This document shows, in pieces, positions 41,801 through 48,424 of a DNA stretch of 64,000 nucleotides. Made by a program: the position numbers and the translations under genes. The stretch's first letter is position 1. Every line of letters begins with the position of its first letter. The stretch covers positions 6,511,001 through 6,575,000 of the forward strand of contig NC_015510.1 of assembly GCF_000212735.1 (NCBI RefSeq). Reading direction: 5' to 3'. This stretch comes from Haliscomenobacter hydrossis DSM 1100 (lineage in GTDB: Bacteria; Bacteroidota; Bacteroidia; Chitinophagales; Saprospiraceae). Below the pieces are notes generated by a model that was not told where the DNA came from, searched no databases, and saw only the letters and a program-made list of their open reading frames with translations.

Positions 41801-42059
41801 CTATCAATTGCTGGCTGGAGATGTTGACAACTCGGGATCGATTACGGCAATGGATCTGGTGCTGCTGCGCCGCTTGATTCTGGGTTTAGATCTGCGTTTC
41901 AAGGCGGTACCAAGCTGGAAGTTTGTGGATGCGGCATACCCCTTTAAAAACCCGCGTAGCCCCTGGAAGGAGGGGTATCCGCAAGAAGTGCAGTTGAAGG
42001 GTTTGAATGGGCAGGTGAAAGTGCGGTTTGTGGGGGTTAAGATGGGGGATGTGGAGTGA
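38889..42059 (+). CDS. Secreted multidomain nuclease (ExeM/NucH-like) ending in a dockerin-like module
   Basis: A 1056-residue exported protein. In order: signal peptide; lamin-tail domain (about 35-200, LELFISEYIEGTGGNKALEI); Ig-like Big_5 domain (about 210-315, ITFSEAVSLSGDW); an OB-fold-like domain (about 320-430); an endonuclease/exonuclease/phosphatase domain (about 575-880) with FNLLNLF, GLQEVEN, VVNHLRSK, LGDFNAYEQEDP and CSDHDPVIAGF, a complete active site; then a carboxypeptidase-regulatory-like strand set and a type I dockerin-like pair (about 950-1000) with GVSTRDIIALQKHILG and DVDNSGSITAMDLVLLRR. It ends FVGVKMGDVE with no T9SS sorting domain. It should cut extracellular DNA/RNA. 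First of several nucleic-acid-related genes here. Confidence 0.9.
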   Translation: MNRFFLFCLRSTIMAFLLSGFAAVQLWSQPLELFISEYIEGTGGNKALEIYNGTGRAVNLNTYVLQLYANGAATPNVSLTLFGSLASGDVFVLGRTDASRAIVAVMDIASNGLMSFDGNDAIVLRKGGINGTILDVIGQIGQNPGTAWGSSNQSTADHTLRRRKSICAGDPDGSNTFVPSLEWEFFGINVTDGLGQHAVLCGQNDEAPKVLKSLPLPGSAGVAANVNIAITFSEAVSLSGDWVTLTGSRSGLHPYSTTQASTGDTTDTYVLDPQLDFSPGEVVTVRVNGTKVQDRDANDPPDFLPADVVFFFSISTSTTCNTPATRISDVQGLDVTSAFEGKVLDVEAIVTGDFQEQEDGSLLGFFLQEEEFDYDEDERSSEGIFVSANGFGPQVRIGDRVRVRALVAERGGATMLSSLRDLKVCANNQTLPAAIALTLPLDSSTALEARESMRVVFAEKMTIVFNHDLGETGELTLSSTGIQYQYTEFKAPNVQEFSAYRAQKFAERIILDDRHNNTYHTPVYHLQANAGNMLRMGNSVTGLTGILEFRSGQYRIRPTAPVVFDNDNPRPAPPKLAGDLKIATFNLLNLFNGDGNGGGFPTSRGASNLPAFRLQLRKIITAIRRMDADVLGLQEVENDGFGPRTAIQELVDSLNAVLGAGTYALSSPGVRFGADQIVVGIIYKPAKVTPDGGPVFLNSNSGIFQQNRLPLAQTFIDQRGEKFTLVVNHLRSKLGESTGLNADILDGQSAFNQVRTDAVQEILSWVQGDPTRSGDPDFVMLGDFNAYEQEDPITLMEASGYVNLVPAGQSKDFDGFLGDLDHIFASPSMAKQFVGGAKWIINSVESLSRFEYDAADLLPGTADDPIGDEFRCSDHDPVIAGFTLGQTRSLISGVVARRNGLPLEGVRMGLSGTNQAQDISLNDGYFTFSNLNAGNYTLLPELDLNPAEGVSTRDIIALQKHILGIALLQSPYQLLAGDVDNSGSITAMDLVLLRRLILGLDLRFKAVPSWKFVDAAYPFKNPRSPWKEGYPQEVQLKGLNGQVKVRFVGVKMGDVE

Positions 42060-42064
42060 GCGAA

Positions 42065-42141
42065 TAGCTATGAGCAATCAGCAATCAGCTAGGTTTTGCC
42101 CTAGCTCCTAGCTAATTGCTCATAGCTCACTGCTGATAGCT
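42065..42141. repeat. Heptamer inverted repeat (AGCnATn units) between convergent genes
   Basis: The left arm reads AGCTATG, AGCAATC, AGCAATC, AGCTAGG in strict 7-base period; the right arm returns with complementary heptamers (CTAGCTA, ATTGCTC, ATAGCTC, ACTGCTG, ATAGCT). It starts 5 bases after the nuclease stop codon and reaches the stop codon of the DUF5689 gene at 42141. Confidence 0.85.
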
Positions 42142-44054
42142 TACTTCGTCACCTTCACATTATCCAACCTAAACGTCGTCGTATTATTCGTTTTATCCCC
42201 CTTGTGCTGGAAACCAATATAAACCGTTCCACTATACCCGCTCACATCAATTGCTCCCGACTGCACCCACTCGTAATTGGGATCCGTCGACGCAGGCATT
42301 TTGAAGCTCAATTTTTTCCAGGTCGCCTTGTCGATGTTGGTGCCATCGAAGTCATTGGAAATGTATACCGTCAGGCCATCGTGCTTGTAAAAAGCCTGAG
42401 CGCTTTCAAAGCTCAGCGTTTTGGCATCTTCCGCTTTGATGCCCGGGGTAATCAGCCACATTTCATTTTCCGTATCTGTGCTTTGGAAAGCGGTCGCTTC
42501 CGCAAAGAAATTACCGGAGAAGGATTTGGTTTGCCAGGTACGGGCACCCGTTACGGCTTTATTGACCCAGCCCGTTGCTTTGACTGCCGTGTTGACGGTG
42601 CCCCCCGCGAAGGACTCGTCCAAGAGGTTGTTGGGGTTGGCCACACCGCTGCCCGTTACGGCCACATCGTTCAAATTGCGCAGGATCAACTGGGCGGTAT
42701 TGAATTGGGAAACCACCGCGACCAAATCCAACGTTTTGCCCGTTGGCAATGCCGAACCGGAAAACGTAGCCTGGCTGCGCGTAAACACCACCACTTGTCC
42801 GGTTGAATCCGTCAATGTTTTGGAGCCACTGTACGTACCCGATGCGCTGAAACTGCCTTTTACCACTTTGACCAAAGTCGATTCCCACTTGTCCAGGTTG
42901 GCGATGATTTGTGCCGCGCTGGCTACCCTTGGCGTGGGCAAGGTGCCAGTACCCACCGATTTGGCCAAACCATTGTCGATGCTATTGATTTGCAAAAGGC
43001 CGTTGAACTCGGAAAGTTCCTGGCCAGACACGGTCACTTCAATTTCCTGGCCCAGGTTGAAGGCATGGTCATTTTTGAAACGCACCACCACGCCCGCGTC
43101 ACCTTGTTGGATGACCACGTTGCGCGGATCGGTATTGACGGCACTTTTATCCGAAATCACCACCCCTTTGATTTTGCGGTCAGCAGGAATGCTCAAGGTC
43201 GTACCTTTGTGCAGGGCGCGCAGATCGGCAATACTGATGAGCTGGCCAGTGCCCGCCGTTGGCCCCGCGCCAGCACAACGAACCCCCGTCATGGCGGCAT
43301 CGCTCGGGTCGCGGATGATCAATTGTTTGGTGGCCCCAAAAACGGTATAGATGGCCGTCAGAGATCCCTTTTTGCCCGGCGTTTTGTCCTTGGCAAAATC
43401 GGCATAGCCACTGCTGCGCACGATGATGACCCCGCCGTTGCAATCCTGCAAGCTGCGGTTTACTGAAAACAACCTCACGGCATCGGCCCAGGTTTGGTTG
43501 GTATCGGCTGGAGCAAACTCCACGTTTTCGAGTTTGATCAGGGTGTTGACGTGGGTGGCATTCAAATCTTTGATGCCCAAAACTTTTGGCGTCACGGGCT
43601 GGTCTTTGGCCGTTACCAATACGTGTTGAGGAATGAGCAGGTCTTCGATGGCATCGGTTACGCTGCCATTCAATTGGTGTACGCCATTGTAATCGCCAAT
43701 GTAAAGGTTTTTACATTTCACGGCTACTTTGGAGCCTACCGGGAAGGTATTGTACAAACCACTGGCGTTCATGCGCACCGAAATCCCTCCGGTGGCGTCC
43801 TGAATCACGATGTTTTCAAAAAAGTTACCCGAGCGGTCGTCGGCCACCACAATACCTTCAATGATGATGTCCTCCGTGATTTTGGAAGCCGTGGCACCGA
43901 GGATGTGTTTCTTCTTGAGCACGTCGATGGTGGTATTGCCCGTCAACTGGGGGAGATCCGTAACCGGTGGCTCGTCAAACATTTGATCCACACAACTCAC
44001 CATGCCAATGGCCAGCAGGGCGGTCAGGGCTATCAGGAACGAAAACTTTTTCAT
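42141..44054 (-). CDS. DUF5689-type surface lipoprotein
   Basis: A 637-residue lipoprotein: MKKFSFLIALTALLAIGMVSC places the lipid Cys at 21, followed by VDQMFDEPP. Residues about 30-270 are DUF5689-like with an OB-fold flavour (EDIIIEGIVVADDRSGNFFE, GGISVRMNASGLYNTFPVG); a second OB-like unit follows (about 280-480, VVIQQGDAGVVVRF, GQEIEVTVSGQELSEFNG). The C-terminal 150 residues look like a choice-of-anchor/jelly-roll domain (EMWLITPGIKAEDAKTLSFE, GTVYIGFQHKGDK). It is downstream of the TonB receptor, replacing SusD in position. A role in binding nucleic acid or its fragments is inferred from neighbours. Confidence 0.88.
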   Translation of the reverse strand: MKKFSFLIALTALLAIGMVSCVDQMFDEPPVTDLPQLTGNTTIDVLKKKHILGATASKITEDIIIEGIVVADDRSGNFFENIVIQDATGGISVRMNASGLYNTFPVGSKVAVKCKNLYIGDYNGVHQLNGSVTDAIEDLLIPQHVLVTAKDQPVTPKVLGIKDLNATHVNTLIKLENVEFAPADTNQTWADAVRLFSVNRSLQDCNGGVIIVRSSGYADFAKDKTPGKKGSLTAIYTVFGATKQLIIRDPSDAAMTGVRCAGAGPTAGTGQLISIADLRALHKGTTLSIPADRKIKGVVISDKSAVNTDPRNVVIQQGDAGVVVRFKNDHAFNLGQEIEVTVSGQELSEFNGLLQINSIDNGLAKSVGTGTLPTPRVASAAQIIANLDKWESTLVKVVKGSFSASGTYSGSKTLTDSTGQVVVFTRSQATFSGSALPTGKTLDLVAVVSQFNTAQLILRNLNDVAVTGSGVANPNNLLDESFAGGTVNTAVKATGWVNKAVTGARTWQTKSFSGNFFAEATAFQSTDTENEMWLITPGIKAEDAKTLSFESAQAFYKHDGLTVYISNDFDGTNIDKATWKKLSFKMPASTDPNYEWVQSGAIDVSGYSGTVYIGFQHKGDKTNNTTTFRLDNVKVTK

Positions 44055-44087
44055 AAGTGTATCTTAAAGTTGATAAATGTTGAATTA

Positions 44088-44179
44088 GAGTTGAGAAGGT
44101 TGAGAAGGTTGAGGCTACCGCGAGCGTCATTGTCAAAGTCGCTCGCGGTAGCCTCAACCTCCCTCAACCTTCTCAACTT
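44088..44179. repeat. Inverted repeat with 53-base core, copy 1
   Basis: The core 44108-44160 has a perfect 19-bp stem (GTTGAGGCTACCGCGAGCG and complement) and 13-base loop; outside it are iterated GTTGAGAAG units and their inversions. It lies between the TonB receptor stop (44182) and the start of the DUF5689 gene. The core is identical to 47046-47098. Confidence 0.93.
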
Positions 44180-44181
44180 TA

Positions 44182-47004
44182 TCAGAGGCGCAAGGCTAAA
44201 CTCACAAAGTAGTTGCGGCCATAGCTGTAGAAATAGTTACTCGGAAAACGGTTGACATCTTTGCCTCCATAATCGAAGCGGTACTGTTCAAAACCACCCG
44301 TGATGAAGTCTTTTTTGTCCAGGATATTGTTCACCCCTACGTTGAGGTACAAGTAGATGTCGCGGATTTTCCAGGATTTTCCCCCAAACAAGTCCAGGGT
44401 GTACGCTGCTGGCGCTTTCTCCTGTTCGATGATGGTTTTCCACAGCGGTGAACCGGGTTCAACCACCTGATTCGAAAACTCTGGCGTGGCCACATACGCT
44501 ACCGCTGTCACCGTACGGCGATCGGGGTTGAAATCCAGGTAAATGTCATCGAAGTAGTTGAAGTTGATGTTGGCAAACCAGAACTTCGGCGAGTTGTAGC
44601 TGACGCCAATCGTGCCCGCCGTTTGGGGCATATTGGGCACGTAGAAGTTTTTGATGTACGCTACATCTTCGCGCAGTTTGGAGGCCAAGTTGTCCAGGTA
44701 TACGCCAATGGTGGGGCGGGAGGTGTAAATGTATTGGCCCGCTGCCAGGGCCGTGCTGGCTTTCCAACCCGGTGAAAAGGCCCATTCCAGGCCAAATTCG
44801 ATCCCGGCGTGCTGGGTATTGATGCCTGACATGGTATAGTTGACAAAACCACCCGAGGCGGTACCATCATCTTCGATCAGGGCATTGTCCAGGTAAAAGT
44901 TGTTGATGCGGTTCTGGTTTTTGATTTGGGTGTAATACCCGACCAAGCGCCCTTTGAGGTAAGGAGAACGGAGCAAATAACCACCCTCGATACTCGTGAT
45001 GTTTTCGGTGCTCAAACCCGGCAACACCTGATCACGCGTCCGCGGCGACACGTATGCGTTGCGCACCTGCGGGGCTTGTACCATGTAAGCCGCGTTGAGC
45101 ATGAAGTAATTGCGGCCATCGGCTTTGAAGGTCAAGCCAGCTTTTCCTGCCCATTCCAAAAAGCTTTGTTTGGGCGCATCACCTCCTGAGTTCTCTGGAA
45201 ACTTGCCATTGGTCACATTGCCCCTGCGCCAGAAGGTCGTATTGCCTACGGAACCACTCACAAACAGGTCGAACTTGGGCAAATAAAATTCCATTTGCGC
45301 CCAGGAATTGTAGCGGCGGTGTTCGTTGGTGTAGTCCCAACCAAATTGGTCGCCTTTTTTCAGGATGCGGTTGGGGGTGTTGATGTCGTTTTGGATAAAA
45401 GAGCCACCTCCCGTGGTGTCAATGAACTCGGCGAACTTGTCGATGTCGAGGTAAAAGTCGCCACCGAGTAGATCGTTGATGGTCTTGAAATTGTGGTTGC
45501 TTTGCTGTTGGTAGCTGACCCCACCGGAAACTTTGGCCAGATCGCTGATGGAGCTTTCAATATTGGAATTGAAAGACAAAAGGCTGCGGTCAAAGCGGCG
45601 CTCTTCGATTACGTACTGAGAGCGTTTGCCCGTCACGGAGTTGCCAGGGATGCCGTTGGCATTGTTGACAGTCAGGGTATTGGCGCGGTTTACGTTGTAC
45701 AAGTAATTCCAGTCGATTTGGCGCAGGGATTCATTTTCGCGTAGCAGTTTTTCGACTTCCACGGCCTGATCACTCTCGATGTAGCTGGGCAAACGGCGGT
45801 AGTAGTTCGGGCGTGGGTCGCGGGCTTCGTACCAATCCAGGGCTGTGGTGCCGTTGCGTCCGGTTTGGTAACCGATGGCGGTGGTCAGGCGGGTTTTTTC
45901 CTGGATTTGCCAGTCATGGCGCAATACGGCCAGGGGCTGGTGGGTGTTTTGCACCCGGGCGTTGCGTTTTTCCCCGTTTTGGTAGCCCCAAAAAGAGTTG
46001 TAATAATTGCTGCCCGCGAGGTCATACATTTCTTTGGTGGCAGGGGCACTACGCCCTCTTTGAACCGGCGAACCCAGGGCGGTAAAGCTCAGGAAATGAT
46101 TGTCGTTCAACTTTTTTTCCACCCCAATAAAATAGGCATTGGCGTCGTAAAAAGTACCGTCGATGTACCCTTCTTGCGCCCAACGGCGGGAGGCCGATAC
46201 CGTAAAAGCCCAGCCGCTGGCGGTTAAGCCCGTGCTGTAAGTAGCCATCACCCGATTGCGGTAAGCGCGATTGGATGCCGCGTAGGAAACGCGCAATTGT
46301 GGGCGGTGATGCGAAGCCCGGACATCCAGTGCCGTGATGCCACCCAGCCCACCAAACCCGTTGGCATTGGGGGCCAAACCCACGGAGGCAGTGCGGCTGC
46401 GCACCACGTCGTTGAGGCCACTCCAGAGGTTCCAACCCGGGAAACCGGTTTCCACGTCGTTGATGGGAATGCCGTTAAAAAACAGTTCGTTGTGTTGGCC
46501 ATCGTAACCGCGCATGCGGAAGTTGGTGAAGCTGAACTGGAAGGAGGCGGCGCTGACAAAAACGTCGTTGGAAGCCGTCAACAAACCGGATACATTTTGA
46601 TCGCCGTCGCTGTCCAGGTCGTTTTCGCTGAGCGTAACCACGGGTACAAATTCTTCGGCGGAGAGGGCATCGCGGCCTTCACGCGATTCCAGTTTGAGGG
46701 TGCCGAGGTTGACGCGATTGCGGCCCTGTGGCTCTACGGTCACCTGTTTTTCCTGAAAACCGGATTTAAAGATGGTGATGACCAATTGGGTAGATTGGCC
46801 AATGTTGGCTTTAAAATCCACAAACCCCTCATCATTGCTGAAAAAGGTCAGGGTAGGGAGGCGGATTTCCACGCCGGAGAGTCCTTTGCCCGTTTGTGCA
46901 TCCAGAATTTGTCCGTTGACTTGTACTTCTTGAGCGAAGGCTCCGAGTGGGAAGAACAACAGCAGTAACAAGCGGATGAAACCACGCTTGGTCGCTTTGT
47001 GCAT
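44182..47004 (-). CDS. TonB-dependent receptor paired with the DUF5689 lipoprotein
   Basis: A 940-residue outer-membrane receptor: signal peptide ending GAFAQ, a carboxypeptidase-regulatory-like domain (about 27-110, GQILDAQTGKGLSGVEIRL), a plug with NFRMRGYDGQHNELFFNGIP and a barrel finishing NYFVSLALRL. It is shorter than SusC proteins and its plug lacks the SusC signature, fitting the group that partners DUF5689 proteins. Flanked by nuclease and EEP genes, it probably imports nucleic-acid fragments or phosphorylated products. It is bracketed by two copies of the same inverted-repeat core. Confidence 0.92.
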   Translation of the reverse strand: MHKATKRGFIRLLLLLFFPLGAFAQEVQVNGQILDAQTGKGLSGVEIRLPTLTFFSNDEGFVDFKANIGQSTQLVITIFKSGFQEKQVTVEPQGRNRVNLGTLKLESREGRDALSAEEFVPVVTLSENDLDSDGDQNVSGLLTASNDVFVSAASFQFSFTNFRMRGYDGQHNELFFNGIPINDVETGFPGWNLWSGLNDVVRSRTASVGLAPNANGFGGLGGITALDVRASHHRPQLRVSYAASNRAYRNRVMATYSTGLTASGWAFTVSASRRWAQEGYIDGTFYDANAYFIGVEKKLNDNHFLSFTALGSPVQRGRSAPATKEMYDLAGSNYYNSFWGYQNGEKRNARVQNTHQPLAVLRHDWQIQEKTRLTTAIGYQTGRNGTTALDWYEARDPRPNYYRRLPSYIESDQAVEVEKLLRENESLRQIDWNYLYNVNRANTLTVNNANGIPGNSVTGKRSQYVIEERRFDRSLLSFNSNIESSISDLAKVSGGVSYQQQSNHNFKTINDLLGGDFYLDIDKFAEFIDTTGGGSFIQNDINTPNRILKKGDQFGWDYTNEHRRYNSWAQMEFYLPKFDLFVSGSVGNTTFWRRGNVTNGKFPENSGGDAPKQSFLEWAGKAGLTFKADGRNYFMLNAAYMVQAPQVRNAYVSPRTRDQVLPGLSTENITSIEGGYLLRSPYLKGRLVGYYTQIKNQNRINNFYLDNALIEDDGTASGGFVNYTMSGINTQHAGIEFGLEWAFSPGWKASTALAAGQYIYTSRPTIGVYLDNLASKLREDVAYIKNFYVPNMPQTAGTIGVSYNSPKFWFANINFNYFDDIYLDFNPDRRTVTAVAYVATPEFSNQVVEPGSPLWKTIIEQEKAPAAYTLDLFGGKSWKIRDIYLYLNVGVNNILDKKDFITGGFEQYRFDYGGKDVNRFPSNYFYSYGRNYFVSLALRL

Positions 47005-47019
47005 GTGAGTGTATTTTTA

Positions 47020-47114
47020 GTTGAGGAGTTGAGGAAGTTGAGAAAGTTGAGGCTACCGCGAGCGTCATTGTCAAAGTCGCTCGCGGTAGCCTCAACCTTC
47101 TCAACTTCTCAACT
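47020..47114. repeat. Inverted repeat with the same 53-base core, copy 2
   Basis: The core 47046-47098 is base-for-base the same as 44108-44160. Flanking units differ slightly (GTTGAGGA, GTTGAGGAA, GTTGAGAAA on the left). It lies in the leader of the TonB receptor gene, between its start codon and the candidate promoter at 47172. Confidence 0.93.
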
Positions 47115-47171
47115 CTTAATATTTATTTTACCAGTTAAAGCGAGGATTTCCACAATTGTGCATTTCCTTTG

Positions 47172-47205
47172 CAAATGTAATAAAACGAGCAAAACATGAA
47201 GGCAA
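47172..47205 (-). promoter_or_regulatory. Promoter candidate for the TonB receptor-DUF5689 operon
   Basis: Minus-strand TACATTTG at 47172-47179 with TTG at 47203-47205 (23-base spacing). It would give a leader of about 160 bases containing the inverted repeat, and its -33 region lies inside the first codons of the divergent EEP gene. Confidence 0.5.
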
Positions 47206-48254
47206 CGGTGTCGCTTCCGAACATTATTTTAGTATTAATTTTTTGTACTGGCGTAAATCTAGCCGTTTTTGGGCAGGATCGGTACCGCATTGCGGTGATC
47301 GGTTTTTACAACCTGGAGAATCTTTTTGACACCGTCAACGACACCACCATCAACGACGAGGACTTTTTACCAACGGGTGCCAACCTCTGGACTCCGGATA
47401 AATACCGCGAAAAACAAGGCAATATGGCACGGGTGATTGCCGAATTGGGCGTAGAAAAAACCCCCGACGGCGTAGCCATTTTGGGCGTTTCCGAAATTGA
47501 AAACCGCAAAGTCCTGGAGGATTTGGTCAAAGAACCCGCCATCGCTGCCCGCAATTACCAGATTGTCCACCACGACTCGCCGGATGAGCGTGGGATTGAC
47601 GTGGCCATGTTGTACAATCCGAAGTATTTTAAGGTGACTTCCAGCAAGATGCTTCCGGTAATTATTTACCTTGACGAACAAGGTGATCGCCAATTCACCC
47701 GCGATGTTTTGCTGGTAAGTGGAGTGTTTGATGGCGAGCCAATTCATGTGTTTGTCAACCACTGGCCCTCGCGTAGGGGAGGGGAGAAGGCTTCGGAACC
47801 CTGGCGGGTCAAAGCAGCTTCGGTGTGTAAAAAAGCTTGTGATTCCTTACTGGCGCAAGACCCCAAAGCCAAGTTTATCATCATGGGCGACTTGAACGAC
47901 GACCCGGTCAACAACAGCGTCAAAGAGGTGCTGCGGGCCAAAAAGGAAAAAGAAGAAGTGCGCAAAGGAGACATGTTTAACCCCTTTTACAATTTGTACA
48001 AAAAAGGCCTGGGCACCCTGGCTTACCGCGACGCCTGGAGTCTGTTTGATCAGATCATCCTATCTCCCGCCTGGGTGCAGCCTGAAGTGGGCGGCTACCA
48101 ATATTTTCAAGCCAATGTACACGGGCCCAACTACCTGCGCCAGCAATCGGGCCAATTCAAAGGATACCCGCTGCGGACGTATGTGGGCACGGAGTACCGA
48201 GGAGGCTTTAGTGACCATTTTCCGACTTATTTTTATTTGGTGAAGAAAATTTGA
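47196..48254 (+). CDS. Exported endonuclease/exonuclease/phosphatase-family enzyme
   Basis: A 352-residue protein with a signal peptide (MKATVSLPNIILVLIFCTGV, cleavage near VFGQ). Active-site elements of the EEP family are all present: YNLENLFD, LGVSEIENRKVL, GIDVAMLYNP, VNHWPSRRGGE, IIMGDLNDDP and the terminal FSDHFPTYFY. It should hydrolyse phosphodiester or phosphomonoester bonds in the periplasm or at the surface. Divergent from, and promoter-overlapping with, the receptor-lipoprotein operon, so probably part of the same functional set. Confidence 0.92.
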   Translation: MKATVSLPNIILVLIFCTGVNLAVFGQDRYRIAVIGFYNLENLFDTVNDTTINDEDFLPTGANLWTPDKYREKQGNMARVIAELGVEKTPDGVAILGVSEIENRKVLEDLVKEPAIAARNYQIVHHDSPDERGIDVAMLYNPKYFKVTSSKMLPVIIYLDEQGDRQFTRDVLLVSGVFDGEPIHVFVNHWPSRRGGEKASEPWRVKAASVCKKACDSLLAQDPKAKFIIMGDLNDDPVNNSVKEVLRAKKEKEEVRKGDMFNPFYNLYKKGLGTLAYRDAWSLFDQIILSPAWVQPEVGGYQYFQANVHGPNYLRQQSGQFKGYPLRTYVGTEYRGGFSDHFPTYFYLVKKI

Positions 48255-48369
48255 ATGGGGGTAAAAATAGTCTACACCAAATCTGGTATTTAAACAAAAT
48301 CAAAGTTAAGTTTTTGTTTTTTCGGAAATTAAGTGCTGAAAAGATCACTGGTTTCCCAGCTTGCTGGAG

Positions 48370-48377
48370 TATCTTTG
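48370..48377 (+). promoter_or_regulatory. -7 box TATCTTTG for the cohesin-protein gene
   Basis: TATCTTTG, the most typical form of the Bacteroidota -7 element, is 47 bases upstream of the ATG at 48425. No TTG lies at ideal -33 spacing. Confidence 0.5.
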
Positions 48378-48424
48378 GAGCAACGACCGCTTTTTAGCAA
48401 CAAACTGACAAATCACAATCTCGC

